From Candidatus Obscuribacterales bacterium (GTDB lineage Bacteria > Cyanobacteriota > Vampirovibrionia > Obscuribacterales > Obscuribacteraceae): DNA of 64,000 nucleotides. Numbering within the stretch: position 1 is the first letter of the stretch; the number at the start of each line of letters is the position of its first letter. The stretch is from contig JARLHI010000054.1 of assembly GCA_031292355.1 (NCBI GenBank), positions 186,001 to 250,000 of the forward strand, written 5' to 3'. This document shows, piece by piece, positions 47,701 to 56,882 of the stretch. The notes under the pieces are model-generated. The model made no database searches and was not told where the DNA came from. It saw nothing but the letters and a program-made list of their open reading frames with translations. Position numbers and translations under genes: made by a program.

Positions 47701-49262
47701 ACGTTTTTGCCATCAGGCTCTTCAACGACACCATAAATTGCTGTTTCAGGAATTGCGCCGCCGCTTGTGATGGCAGCGAGACGCGCACCTCTTCGAGCCT
47801 TCAAAACACCATTGACCTGGTCTCGTAATAAGTAGGCACCATAGCGACCACGCTTAGATGAAATACCATCAGCGAGCATTTCAATTACTTGCGTAAATTT
47901 TTCGCGAGTGAGATTTCGATACGGGTAGGCACGCTTTACTTCGTCAAAGAGCAACTCTTCATCGAGATCTTCGACCGCTGCCATGGCCACGATTTGTTGG
48001 GCGAGAATGTCTATTGGACACTCCGGAATCTCTAATTTATCTAAATCACCATGATTGATTGCCCTGACCAGTGCTGCAGTTTGGACTAGTTCATCTCGCG
48101 TATAAGGGAATAAACGACCTTTAGGAATCGCACCACGCCAGTGTCCGGCCCGACCAATGCGTTGTAGCGCTGTGGCAATAGTCTTGACACTATTGACCTG
48201 ACAAACGAGATCAATAAAACCAATATCGATTCCCAGCTCCAAGGAAGCTGTGGCAATGAGCACTTGAATATCGCCATCTTTTAATCGCTGTTCAGCAGCC
48301 AGACGCACATGTCTCGATAAACTGCCATGGTGGCACGCAACAGCATCTTCTCCAAGGCGCGCGCCAAGCTGTAAGGCAAAACGTTCGGCTTGTTTTCTCG
48401 TATTAACAAAAACAAGAGTGGAGCGATGCTCTTTCACTAATTGAGCAATGCGGTCGAAATTCTCAGCCGACAATTCTTGCGAGGCAACAGGCGCAAGGGG
48501 CATTTTGGGCAATTCAATGGCAATATCCATCTGACGCCTGTGACCAATATTGACGATCACAGGTGTTTGCCCACCAGCTCCTGTCAAAAACTGGGCAACC
48601 AGTTCAATTGGTTTTTGTGTTGCCGATAGACCAATGCGATTAGGTGCTTTGCGCGCCAGCCTGGTTAAGCGCTCGAGTGTAAGACTGAGATGAGCGCCGC
48701 GCTTATCGTCGGCGACTGCGTGAATTTCATCGACAATAATTGTTTCGACAGTGGCGAGCATCTGCCGACTCTTATCGGCTGTGAGCAAAATATATAGAGA
48801 TTCTGGCGTCGTGACAAGAATATGGGGACAATTTTTCAACATGGCTTGGCGGTCTTTAATCGGTGTGTCACCGGAGCGCACCGCCGTGCGAATTTCGGCC
48901 ATGGCAATGCCGCGCGATTCGGCAAGCTCTTTAATTTCAGCAAGCGGACCATCAAGATTTTTTTGAATGTCGTTACTCAGCGCCTTGAGCGGTGAGACAT
49001 AGACGACGGACGTTTCGTTTTTTAGTTCATTAGCGACAGCCTTGCAAACTAATTTGTCCACACAGGCAAGAAATGCCGCAAGTGTCTTGCCCGAGCCTGT
49101 TGGCGCCGAGATGAGCGTTGTTTTCCCAGCAAGGATTGCCGGCCAGCCTTGTTCTTGAGGCTCGGTAGGCGAGCCAAATTTTGCAAGAAACCAATCCCTG
49201 GTCAAAGGATGGGCCCAGGAAAGCGCTGCTGGACTTAAAGCTGCCAAATTCATACCCTTCAT
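44760..49262 (-). CDS. lhr: Lhr-type ATP-dependent DNA/RNA helicase
   Basis: 1500 residues, the size of full Lhr proteins. DEAD-like helicase core: SAPTGSGKTLAAFL (Walker A, Lys59), VVYVSPLKALSND, TTPESLYILLT, VDEIHAV, then a C-terminal core with LVFVNTRKQAE, ATASLELGIDIG and QRIGRAGHWRG. The winged-helix and beta-barrel parts follow, then a long C-terminal region typical of the extended Lhr group (Lhr-CTD). Lhr proteins are 3'-5' helicases in DNA repair after damage. No nuclease partner is adjacent. The ATG at 49262 or a second at 49253 could be the start. Confidence 0.95.
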   Translation of the reverse strand: MKGMNLAALSPAALSWAHPLTRDWFLAKFGSPTEPQEQGWPAILAGKTTLISAPTGSGKTLAAFLACVDKLVCKAVANELKNETSVVYVSPLKALSNDIQKNLDGPLAEIKELAESRGIAMAEIRTAVRSGDTPIKDRQAMLKNCPHILVTTPESLYILLTADKSRQMLATVETIIVDEIHAVADDKRGAHLSLTLERLTRLARKAPNRIGLSATQKPIELVAQFLTGAGGQTPVIVNIGHRRQMDIAIELPKMPLAPVASQELSAENFDRIAQLVKEHRSTLVFVNTRKQAERFALQLGARLGEDAVACHHGSLSRHVRLAAEQRLKDGDIQVLIATASLELGIDIGFIDLVCQVNSVKTIATALQRIGRAGHWRGAIPKGRLFPYTRDELVQTAALVRAINHGDLDKLEIPECPIDILAQQIVAMAAVEDLDEELLFDEVKRAYPYRNLTREKFTQVIEMLADGISSKRGRYGAYLLRDQVNGVLKARRGARLAAITSGGAIPETAIYGVVEEPDGKNVGTLDEHFAIDSHRGDVFTLGSTSWRIRRIDNVGGKVYVEDAHGAPPSVPFWFGEAPARSDELSRQVSELRENIDRLTQNIGLEFNAQVKRTAEVQTAVDWLKSECGVDDSGAEQLIEYVVQGRAILTAVPTVKQVIAERFFDEGGGMQLILHAPFGGRINRAWGLALRKKFCRSFNLELQAAATEDGISIALAEQHSFPLGDVFYFLASETVRHTLEQASLQSPIFATRWRWDAMRSLALLRFQGGKKVQPYLQRLRSDDLLAAVFPGAAACQDNNPGDVELPDHPLIEEVMKDVLTEAMDLEGLESIINDIKCGAIKCIAVDTPTPSQFAAEIINANVYAYLDDAGIEERRTRAVQMRRIMPGSVTGELGQLDPAAIEKVVEQAWPDIQNADELHDLMQTTFVMPEHHAFLSEQPTHHWLAFFESLRGQKRATVMTVGDNKFWVNAEKILFAKLIWPEATFAEQLTAPGAEPSDRQLAVLNCMRGWVSIVGPTLVQDLAQMLSIDERDVEIAFAQMESDGAILRGEFTGRKKLSNQITGVASLPLSEYEWCERRLLARIHKLTLATLRKGVEPVTAGIYARWLTHWQHLAPGSQLAGERGLLQILKQLQGFEIPANAWESQVLAQRVKNYSPDLLDNLCMKGTIGWGRLSIHPALALSPEFVSREETDLKSAFLSHAEGENKYSPENFKLPQANKVTAFRKKSKEKEAVVAEENADFQNSAQVINLAEAGLIKRVVPSSVAPIAFYIRDDADWMTTLAKTPDKIDLSGLSTPAQAIEQFLRQRGASFFADIVRGTALTQSRAEIGLWELVTAGVVSADGFENLRSLIDPQARNGHRPGKSKRFRDFNYGRWTLLHAHNTVEKCKGLESMCRVLLSRYGVVFRDVVQRESNLPPWRELLAAFRQMEDKGEVRGGRFVLGFIGEQFALPEAVDSLRAAKGKDATPVTISASPADPLNLIGTLLPGDRISASSVKSVEISC

Positions 49263-49418
49263 TGTATGGAATAAGTGCGCATTTTTGTCAGTTTTAAGCG
49301 AAAAGTTAAAGACCGCCCCCCCACGCCAAGGAGGAACCTATTTAACGCTCATCTCGTCCGTTTGATGGGTCATTCTGGGCCTGCCTGTTAAATAACGGCA
49401 TTTTGAAACGGGGAATTT

Positions 49419-50795
49419 ATGTCCGAAAAGTTTCAAATCAAACAGATGAGCGATGTAACAGGAAAAAGCGCAACAGAATTCATCATAAATATTGAAGCTT
49501 ATCAATACAAAATCTTCTGGACGTATGCCGCAAATTGCAGTCTGGGCGCATGGCTCATCCTCAATCATTTTCTCTTTGACTACAAAAGTCAGTCACTCGT
49601 TTTAAGCGATACTATATCTGGTGCCTTAATTATCACCTTCGAGATTCTTGCCTTTTCGCCTCGTCGAGCAGTTTTACGCTGGTGCACACCACTTGTAGCA
49701 GTCTGGCTGTTACTCGCTCCCTTTATTTTCTGGTCACCAACTCCGGCAGTCTTTCTGCTGGACACACTAATCGCTGTGTTTGTCATCACCTTTTCCTTTC
49801 TAATTCCGGGACTTCCCGGCAAAGCAGGCTTCGTCTTGCCCGGACCCGATAGGCCACCAGGCTGGACCTACAATCCATCATCCTGGATTCGACGCTGGTT
49901 TGGCATAGCGCTTGCCCTTCTTGGTTTTTTCATTTCGCGCTATCTTGCCGCCCACCAGCTGGGATATATCGATCACGCCTACGACCCGTTTTTTGGCGAT
50001 GGTTCAGACCGTGTAACAGGCTCTGCACTATCTAAGTCATTTCCCATTTCAGACGCCGGGCTTGGTTCAGTTGCTTATATGCTCGAGACTCTTGCAGGCT
50101 TTATGGGCGACCGTGCTCGCTGGCGAACAGCGCCCTGGATTGCTGTGATGTCAGCCATGCTCGTTTTACCCCTGGGAGCAACCAGCGTCATTCTCGTTAT
50201 CATGCAGCCAGTTGTTGTGGGCGCCTGGTGTGGATTGTGTCTTATATCGGCTGCAGCATTGCTCACTTCAGTACCGCTTGCGGTGCACGAAGCTATCGCA
50301 GTCGGGCAGTTTTTGCTTGAAGCGCGGACGCAAAAAAAGGACCTATGGCAAGTCTTCTGGATGGGAGGTAGCATCGTAGATGGTGGCAATGATGACCCAG
50401 ATAGAACGAAGTACAATCTGTCGCAACGCTGGATTGCGAGCATTCAGGGCGTAACCGTACCGTGGACACTGGTTGCACAGCTGGTCATTGGTATGTGGTT
50501 GATGGCTCGCCCAGACATCATTGCCGATACAATCGAAACCGCTAATTGCGATCATTTGGCTGGAGCAATGATTGTCACCATAGCGGCTGTAGCAACAGCA
50601 GAGGTAACACGCATCGTGCGTTATTTAAACGTCCCTATTGGTGTCATCTTGGTTGGCGTAGCACTTGCGTTTTCACTGCACAATCCCGTGGTGCTCGTGT
50701 CCGAAATATTCTGCGGCATTCTTTTGGTCCTCGTCTCGTTGCCGCGAGGCGAGATTATCGAGAGCTATGCTAGCTGGAACAAATTTGTTCGCTGA
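49419..50795 (+). CDS. SPW-repeat/VKOR-like membrane protein
   Basis: 458 residues, about ten membrane helices. Residues about 25-150 look like two SPW repeats (GAWLILNHFLF, SGALIITFEILAFSP). The VKOR-like core follows: PISDAGLGSVAYMLE, GDRARWRTAPWI, LPLGATSVILVIMQPV and VVGAWCGLCLISA, whose Cys271-x-x-Cys274 is the redox pair facing quinone in VKOR enzymes. I see no second cysteine pair in the loop between helices where other VKOR proteins have one. It may be a quinone-linked thiol oxidase or an altered relative. In other bacteria I recall this type being near a NAD-epimerase gene, as here on the other strand. Confidence 0.8.
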   Translation: MSEKFQIKQMSDVTGKSATEFIINIEAYQYKIFWTYAANCSLGAWLILNHFLFDYKSQSLVLSDTISGALIITFEILAFSPRRAVLRWCTPLVAVWLLLAPFIFWSPTPAVFLLDTLIAVFVITFSFLIPGLPGKAGFVLPGPDRPPGWTYNPSSWIRRWFGIALALLGFFISRYLAAHQLGYIDHAYDPFFGDGSDRVTGSALSKSFPISDAGLGSVAYMLETLAGFMGDRARWRTAPWIAVMSAMLVLPLGATSVILVIMQPVVVGAWCGLCLISAAALLTSVPLAVHEAIAVGQFLLEARTQKKDLWQVFWMGGSIVDGGNDDPDRTKYNLSQRWIASIQGVTVPWTLVAQLVIGMWLMARPDIIADTIETANCDHLAGAMIVTIAAVATAEVTRIVRYLNVPIGVILVGVALAFSLHNPVVLVSEIFCGILLVLVSLPRGEIIESYASWNKFVR

Positions 50796-50828
50796 CAAAG
50801 ATTCACTAATAGAGAGCCGCTTTTTGAC

Positions 50829-51938
50829 CTAACTCTGTACTTGTGACACAACAGGCTCGGGATGCTCATCTTTGAGCCAGCCTGGAGCTTTCAAAGCATT
50901 GATTTTATAAAAACCAAGTGGATCGGCTTTGAGCTTAGCGATCATTTTAGGAATGGTATCAACCATACGACGCCTAGGGCTCCAGCCAAGAACAGCCTTA
51001 GCCTTGTCGATGCTGATATCGTAATTATCGTCTGCATGATCGACCATCCATGGTTTAACAAATGGCTTTTCAACGAATGGAATTTCCATTTCAACCATCG
51101 CGCCCAGTTTAGCAATGGGCTTGGGCACTGAGAAAGTTTTCCAGTCGGTGCCATGAATGAGCATGCCCATCTCTTTTTGCATCTCTTCATAGCTCATGGC
51201 GTCTGGCTCACCAATTTCAAATACCGAGAGCTCCGGCAAAACATCTTTGTGGTCAACTACGGCTTGAAATGCCGCAACTAGATCATCAACATGCATAAAA
51301 GATTGTCTGACGTCGGTATCTCCCGAGTATAAGTGTCCCTCGAGCTGACCTTCATATATACGCTGAATCTGATGCGCAATCGGAATTGAATTGCAGTTAT
51401 CGCCATAAACTCCAGCGATGCGCAAAATCACGCTGGGTATTTTGCCGCGCTTTTCAGTAATCACTTTTTCAGTTTCGACTTTCGAAAGCGGATATTGCCA
51501 AGTTGGCTCAATTGGTGAATCTTCGGTTATTTTCTCTCCTGGCTGATTGGGTTTGTGTACAAGCATTGAAGAAGAAAATATGAATTGTCCGACTTCAAAA
51601 CTTTGCAACTCACGCAAAAGACGCTCTGTTCCTTGCACGGTGACTTTTTTGTACATTGGACTGTCTTCGCCACTGAAGCTGTAATATGCTGCAAGGTGAA
51701 GGACTGCGTCTATTTTGCTGCCATTTCGTGTTTTTAGTAACTGAAAAGTTTTCTGCACGCTCTCATCGGATGACATATCGCAGAACAAGCACTCTTCTTT
51801 AGGAGTTGGATGCGGTGATTCAAATCGGTCAAATCCAACCACAAGAGTGTTTGGTTGGGCGCCAAAATGTTGAGACAGGGCTTGTCCAAGAAAGCCGCTG
51901 CTACCGGTTATCAGAATGATGCGTGGTTCACTTTCCAT
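50829..51938 (-). CDS. NAD-dependent epimerase/dehydratase (extended SDR)
   Basis: 369 residues. GSSGFLGQAL is the Rossmann nucleotide loop, FCDMSSDESV the acidic loop, HLAAYYSF the conserved middle, FIFSSSMLVH the active Ser region and YPLSKVETEK the Tyr-x-x-x-Lys pair. This is the extended SDR family, acting on nucleotide sugars or similar. The product is not identified. It is convergent with the SPW-VKOR gene, 34 nt apart; its 5' region faces the CrtI-like oxidase and the three 10-bp repeats. Confidence 0.88.
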   Translation of the reverse strand: MESEPRIILITGSSGFLGQALSQHFGAQPNTLVVGFDRFESPHPTPKEECLFCDMSSDESVQKTFQLLKTRNGSKIDAVLHLAAYYSFSGEDSPMYKKVTVQGTERLLRELQSFEVGQFIFSSSMLVHKPNQPGEKITEDSPIEPTWQYPLSKVETEKVITEKRGKIPSVILRIAGVYGDNCNSIPIAHQIQRIYEGQLEGHLYSGDTDVRQSFMHVDDLVAAFQAVVDHKDVLPELSVFEIGEPDAMSYEEMQKEMGMLIHGTDWKTFSVPKPIAKLGAMVEMEIPFVEKPFVKPWMVDHADDNYDISIDKAKAVLGWSPRRRMVDTIPKMIAKLKADPLGFYKINALKAPGWLKDEHPEPVVSQVQS

Positions 51939-52050
51939 AGTCTAATTGCCCTCGTCGTTGTAGTTGCGACGGGGCGAATTTAAATTTGGTTCCTTATATG
52001 GCAATCACATTTGTGAAAGTGAGCATACAATAAAGAGGCAATATCAAAAA

Positions 52051-52080
52051 TCGTCAATAAACGTCAATAAGCGTCAATAT
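52051..52080 (+). repeat. Three tandem 10-bp repeats (NCGTCAATAA)
   Basis: TCGTCAATAA, ACGTCAATAA and GCGTCAATAT lie end to end, one helical turn each, in the intergenic region between the epimerase and CrtI-like oxidase starts. The last unit ends 10 nt before the TTG start of the oxidase. The phasing on one DNA face is typical of cooperative regulator sites. Which gene they control is unknown. Confidence 0.8.
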
Positions 52081-52090
52081 AGGTTAACTC

Positions 52091-53557
52091 TTGTCCTCTA
52101 ACGCTCCGACTGCATCGATTAAAGAACGATGCGCTCAAAAAAAATACGACGCTGTCGTTATCGGTAGCGGTCCCAATGGCATTTCGGCGGCGATTGTCCT
52201 AGTCCAAAAAGGCATGTCGGTCTTGCTCGTTGAAGGACAGCGCACTCAAGGCGGTGGTTGCCGCTCAGACGAATTAACTCTGCCTGGTTTCACGCATGAT
52301 ATTTGTTCATCGATTTATCCACTTGGTATGGGCTCACCCTTTTTTCGTACTCTGCCTCTTGAAGAGCACGGACTTTCATGGATCAACCCTGAAGGAACAT
52401 ACGCCCACCCTTTTGACGGCGGGCAGGCAGTCGTTGTGGGGCGCTCTGTTGAAGCTTCAGCAAAAACGATGGGACTAGACGCGCTTGCTTACGAAAAGCT
52501 GGTTGGTGCGCTCAATATCAACTGGGACACACTATGCGAATCTTTGTTGCAGCCGCAAAAAATGTTGCTCCATCCACTCTCGATGGTGAACTTCGGCGTA
52601 AGAGCGCTAATGTCTGCCAAACTGTTTGCACAGACCACATTTAAAGGGCCACTTGCGCGTGGGGCATTTGCAGGTGTTGCAGCACACTCGACCCTACCGC
52701 TGACAGCAGCCACTAGTGCCGCTTTTGGACTCGTTCTTGGCGTCACATCGCATCCAGTTGGCTGGCCTATGCCAAAAGGCGGAGCGCAAAAGTTGAGCGA
52801 CGCATTAGCCAGTTATTTCACCGCATCTGGTGGCGAGATTCTGCTCGGTGCTCCTGTTTCATCGCTTGATCAATTGCCACCATCAAAGCTTGTGCTAGCC
52901 GATGTTACGCCATGGCAGCTGGTCTCTATAGCTGGCTCTCGATTACCTGGTGGTTATAAAAAGCAGCTCGAAAATTATAAATATGGGCCAGCAGTTTTTA
53001 AAATCGACTATGCGCTCGATGCTCCCATTCCCTGGCAGGCACCAGGAGTCGACAGAGCAGCGACCGTGCATCTCGGTGGCACAATCGAAGAAATTGACCA
53101 GTCCGAATCCGGTGTCTGGCGCGGACAACACTCAGAACGTCCGTATGTTCTACTGGCACAGCATTCGCTATTTGACCCAACCAGAGCACCCGAAGGAAAG
53201 CACACACTCTGGGCTTATTGCCACGTTCCAAATGGTTCAACTCAAGATATGTCTGCGCCAATCGAAAATCAAATCGAACGCTTCGCCCCTGGCTTCAAGA
53301 AAACGATTATTGCCAAATCTTCAATATCTGCGCGCGGCATGGAAAAACACAACGCCAATTATATTGGCGGCGACATCAATGGCGGTGCTCTCATTCCAAG
53401 CCAGTTGTTCACTCGACCTGTTTTTAGGTTGATACCATATTCAACACCAGTTGAGGGGCTGTATTTATGCTCAGCATCTACCCCCCCTGGCGGAGGCGTG
53501 CATGGCATGGGCGGCTATTACGCGGCCAACGCAGCTTTTAGAAACTGGCGCGCTTAG
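52091..53557 (+). CDS. CrtI/phytoene-desaturase-like FAD oxidoreductase
   Basis: 488 residues from a TTG with an AGG upstream. [14 protein letters not shown] (Gly25-Gly30) is the FAD Rossmann motif, followed by [18 protein letters not shown], the conserved R-x-G-G loop. The C-terminal FAD motif [19 protein letters not shown] matches the COG1233 group of carotenoid desaturase/isomerase-like proteins. The substrate may be a carotenoid or another hydrophobic diene; no other carotenoid gene is in the window. It converges with pgi, overlapping by 4 nt. Confidence 0.88.
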   Translation: MSSNAPTASIKERCAQKKYDAVVIGSGPNGISAAIVLVQKGMSVLLVEGQRTQGGGCRSDELTLPGFTHDICSSIYPLGMGSPFFRTLPLEEHGLSWINPEGTYAHPFDGGQAVVVGRSVEASAKTMGLDALAYEKLVGALNINWDTLCESLLQPQKMLLHPLSMVNFGVRALMSAKLFAQTTFKGPLARGAFAGVAAHSTLPLTAATSAAFGLVLGVTSHPVGWPMPKGGAQKLSDALASYFTASGGEILLGAPVSSLDQLPPSKLVLADVTPWQLVSIAGSRLPGGYKKQLENYKYGPAVFKIDYALDAPIPWQAPGVDRAATVHLGGTIEEIDQSESGVWRGQHSERPYVLLAQHSLFDPTRAPEGKHTLWAYCHVPNGSTQDMSAPIENQIERFAPGFKKTIIAKSSISARGMEKHNANYIGGDINGGALIPSQLFTRPVFRLIPYSTPVEGLYLCSASTPPGGGVHGMGGYYAANAAFRNWRA

Positions 53558-55191
53558 TGGGTTTTCAATTTACGATAGCGACGAATCAAAGCATTGGTCG
53601 AACTATCGTGCTTGAGGTCTGGTTCTGATTTACTTTCTAATTCAGGCACTATTCTTTGAGCGAGAACCTTGCCCAGCTCAACGCCCCACTGGTCGAAAGA
53701 ATCGATGTTCCAGATGGCGCCTTGCGTGAAGACACTGTGCTCATAAAGCGCAACCAGTTTTCCTAAAGCTGATGGCGTCAGTTTCTCGAGCAAAAGAGTA
53801 TTCGAAGGACGATTACCTTCGAAAGTGCGATGGGGAACTAACCAGTCAGCTGTACCTTCAGCTTTCACTTGTTCGGCAGTTTTGCCAAAAGCAAGGGCCT
53901 CTGTTTGCGCAAAAACATTAGCCATCAATAGGTCATGGTGGCGGCCAAGTGGATTCAATGCTTCAACAAAAGCGATAAAGTCGCAGGGAATAAGTTTGGT
54001 GCCTTGATGAATCAATTGATAAAAAGAATGCTGACCATTGGTGCCAGGTTCGCCCCAGAAAATAGGACCAGTTGAGTAATCAACCACCGCTCCATCGAGA
54101 GTGACATGCTTGCCATTGCTCTCCATTGTCAGCTGTTGTAAATAAGCTGGAAAACGCTTCAAATACTGCTCGTAAGGCAAGACAGCAACAGTCTGAGCTT
54201 GAAAGAAGTTGTTGTACCAGATGGTCAGCAACCCCATTAACACAGGCAGATTTTTTTCAAATGGTGCCTGACGAAAATGTTCATCCATTTCATGGAAGCC
54301 ATTGAGCATCTCGCGGAAATTGTCGGGACCAACGGCGAGCATAGTCGACAAACCAATTGCTGATTCCATCGAATAGCGACCACCAACCCAGTCCCAGAAT
54401 TCAAACATATTGGCTGTATCGATACCAAATTTAGTTACTTCTTCGGCGTTGGTAGAAACTGCCACAAAGTGTCTAGCGATTGCTTTTTCGTCGCTGAACG
54501 TTTTAAGCAGCCAGTCTCTGGCCGAGTGAGCATTTGTCATCGTCTCGAGCGTAATAAATGTCTTGGACGAAATCACGAAAAGCGTTTCCGCTGCGTCCAG
54601 GTCGCGCGTGGCTTCGGCAAAATCCGTGCCATCAACGTTTGAAACAAAACGAAAATTGAGATTGCGATCACTATAAGAACGCAATGCCTCATATGCCATC
54701 ACTGGACCCAGGTCAGAGCCGCCGATACCAACATTGACGATATTGCGAATGCGCTTGCCAGAAAACCCTTTCCACTCTCCACTGCGCACGCGCTCGCAGA
54801 AATCGCTCATCTTATCGAGAACAGCATGCACAGCTGTCACGACATTTTCACCATCGACCATGATTGAGGCGGTTTGTGGCGCTCGCAGTGCTGTATGCAG
54901 TACCGCACGCTTTTCAGTGATATTGATTTTTTCACCGGCAAACATGGCATCGATATGCTTTTTCAAGCCACAATCTTTCGCCAGTTGCAAAAGTAGATTA
55001 AGCGTTTCGTCGGTGACAACATGTTTGGAGTAATCAAGGTAAATGCCGACTGCATCCAGCACCATTTTTTCACCACGCTCGCCATCTTGAGCAAAAAGGT
55101 CACGCATTTGCAGACCTTTAACCTTTTCATAATGGGCTTGCAGATTTGTCCAAGCTGTTGAGTTGGCGACTGATTTGAGTTTCGTTTCCAC
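53554..55191 (-). CDS. pgi: Glucose-6-phosphate isomerase
   Basis: 545 residues from a GTG behind AAGGGATATTCAA; the eukaryote/E. coli-like long form. [46 protein letters not shown] and the final [20 protein letters not shown] are signatures of the PGI active site. It interconverts glucose-6-phosphate and fructose-6-phosphate in glycolysis and gluconeogenesis. In this window it could take the glucose-6-phosphate made by the GH65 fusion. Confidence 0.97.
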   Translation of the reverse strand: METKLKSVANSTAWTNLQAHYEKVKGLQMRDLFAQDGERGEKMVLDAVGIYLDYSKHVVTDETLNLLLQLAKDCGLKKHIDAMFAGEKINITEKRAVLHTALRAPQTASIMVDGENVVTAVHAVLDKMSDFCERVRSGEWKGFSGKRIRNIVNVGIGGSDLGPVMAYEALRSYSDRNLNFRFVSNVDGTDFAEATRDLDAAETLFVISSKTFITLETMTNAHSARDWLLKTFSDEKAIARHFVAVSTNAEEVTKFGIDTANMFEFWDWVGGRYSMESAIGLSTMLAVGPDNFREMLNGFHEMDEHFRQAPFEKNLPVLMGLLTIWYNNFFQAQTVAVLPYEQYLKRFPAYLQQLTMESNGKHVTLDGAVVDYSTGPIFWGEPGTNGQHSFYQLIHQGTKLIPCDFIAFVEALNPLGRHHDLLMANVFAQTEALAFGKTAEQVKAEGTADWLVPHRTFEGNRPSNTLLLEKLTPSALGKLVALYEHSVFTQGAIWNIDSFDQWGVELGKVLAQRIVPELESKSEPDLKHDSSTNALIRRYRKLKTH

Positions 55192-55316
55192 TTGAATATC
55201 CCTTCAATGCTTAATGTGTCAGCTGTCTGGATCACTTGCTTGGATCAGATAGTGGACCATTGTCCCACCATCTGCCTCAAGTTAAATGAAAAGCAAGACC
55301 GCTCACAAAACATTCG

Positions 55317-56273
55317 CTATTTCTTCAAAAGAATCTCAACAAAGCCGAGCAGAGCAATGGGCTTTTGAAAAAAGATAAAATTGGCTTTGGGCGACTCTTT
55401 TGAGGAAGACTTCAAGCTGTACCAAATAAGGATAGTCTGCAAAGTGCCAACCAGCATGGCTACTCTCAAGGTCAAAGCACTGGGGCCGGCAACAGACTCC
55501 AGACGTAATGCCTGCCACGTCAAAAGACAAATCAATTCAAGATAAATGAGAGCGACGTTTTTAATGATTATGTGTTTATGCAGCGATGAAAGCCTTTTGC
55601 CCAAGCTTTCGACGAGCAATCCGGTAAAAGGCAAAACCTGCAAAGCATGTATTCCTAAAAAATGCGCCACGCGCAAATCTCCACTGCTTGCACTCCAACC
55701 AAGATATGGCAATTTAATCGATGCCACCGGATGAATGTTGAGCATTAAAAAGCCAGGAATCAATCCAATTATCGTGAGAAACACACCCCACTGGAGCGAC
55801 AGACCAATCGTTCGAGGCAAGTTTTTCTCGCGCAAAAGCATGACGAATAAAGCAATCAAGCTAAAAGCCACAGGCATGATAGCCAAAACGATAGTGATGA
55901 AAATTGCGTGGTCGAAAGCTGTGGAGGTGTTAAAGTGACTGCTCGTTCCGCGAATTACTTGAGTGATGATCGCACCCAATTCGACGATTGTGCCAAGCAA
56001 TGAAGCCATTGAAATTCTTTTGAAAAACTTCTTGTGCGTAGTCAGATATCGGCCGAACCAGATTAATGTGGCGCCGTAAATTGCAAGCGAAGTACTAAAT
56101 TTGCATGGCTTCGCCCAGACCAACTCTCCATTAAGGCTTCTATGATCGACAAACAGACCGACTAGAGAAATCAACAAAACACTTAGGCTAAAAGTGACAA
56201 GAGCCACAAGCGCAGGATTTTCCGCAAGCGCATTTTTAATCACGAAAATAAGCCGGTCTATTGCTTTATGCAC
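55317..56273 (-). CDS. Polytopic membrane protein of a conserved unknown family
   Basis: 318 residues from a GTG behind AGGAATATCAAC, with about eight membrane helices. Features I recall from uncharacterised membrane proteins are NGELVWAKPCKFSTSLAIYG, RGTSSHFNTSTAFDHAIF and GDLRVAHFLGIHALQVLPF, with several conserved His. Histidines in helices could hold heme or metal. No function known; next to the PepSY-like gene, on the same strand. Confidence 0.65.
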   Translation of the reverse strand: MHKAIDRLIFVIKNALAENPALVALVTFSLSVLLISLVGLFVDHRSLNGELVWAKPCKFSTSLAIYGATLIWFGRYLTTHKKFFKRISMASLLGTIVELGAIITQVIRGTSSHFNTSTAFDHAIFITIVLAIMPVAFSLIALFVMLLREKNLPRTIGLSLQWGVFLTIIGLIPGFLMLNIHPVASIKLPYLGWSASSGDLRVAHFLGIHALQVLPFTGLLVESLGKRLSSLHKHIIIKNVALIYLELICLLTWQALRLESVAGPSALTLRVAMLVGTLQTILIWYSLKSSSKESPKANFIFFQKPIALLGFVEILLKK

Positions 56274-56404
56274 GTTGATATTCCTGTGCCGTCTTATTTT
56301 GCGCCCCAGCTAATTCAACTTAGCGAGGTCGTACCCACTTCGACCAGGTTATCAATCTTATGGGGAGGATTTGTGGAGAATATTGGTCCAGGCCGAACCC
56401 GGTT

Positions 56405-56857
56405 TTACAGGACTAGAAATGCCACAGGCAGGAGGACGCCAGAAATAATTGCCAGAGCAATCAATTTTCTATCGCGCTTAAATTTGAAAGCCATATAGAT
56501 GCCGGTGAGCGCGCTTAAAATCAGACCAATAGACATCAGTGCAACGAAAATCTGCAACAGTAATGATTTAGGTCGCTTGTTCCGTTTTTTCATGGGTGAC
56601 GAAGCCGCTTTTTGCTGCTTTTCAGACGTCACTTCCTTTACCTCAGTTGGCTGGGGCTTGTCCGGCTGAACGTTATGTAAACGTTGATTCTTGTGCACTT
56701 CTGCAATAGCGGCGATCCATTCTGGAGCGGTATAGACACCTTCTTTATTTTCGTGCAAATCAAATGTTTGCAGAGCGCCCGAAACAGCAAAAAATACAAT
56801 CGCTGGCGTGAAGAACAATCCGGAATAGAGATGAAAATTTCTAATAAACTTGAGCAT
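56405..56857 (-). CDS. PepSY-associated membrane domain protein
   Basis: 150 residues. A membrane helix with HLYSGLFFTPAIVFFAVSGA near residues 9-28 is the PepSY_TM signature. A Lys/Pro/Thr/Glu-rich soluble loop (about 60-95) follows, then two helices (about 100-122 and 130-150). The family is linked to iron-siderophore or metal uptake and to peptidase control, but full PepSY domains are absent here. It lies 25 nt downstream of the calpain-like gene on the same strand. Confidence 0.8.
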   Translation of the reverse strand: MLKFIRNFHLYSGLFFTPAIVFFAVSGALQTFDLHENKEGVYTAPEWIAAIAEVHKNQRLHNVQPDKPQPTEVKEVTSEKQQKAASSPMKKRNKRPKSLLLQIFVALMSIGLILSALTGIYMAFKFKRDRKLIALAIISGVLLPVAFLVL

Positions 56858-56882
56858 CGATAAAAAACCTGCAGCCAGAGAT

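Noticed and set aside
50075..50443. 122-aa minus frame inside the VKOR-like gene
   Set aside because: Antisense shadow; the plus-strand protein has clear VKOR motifs over the same bases.
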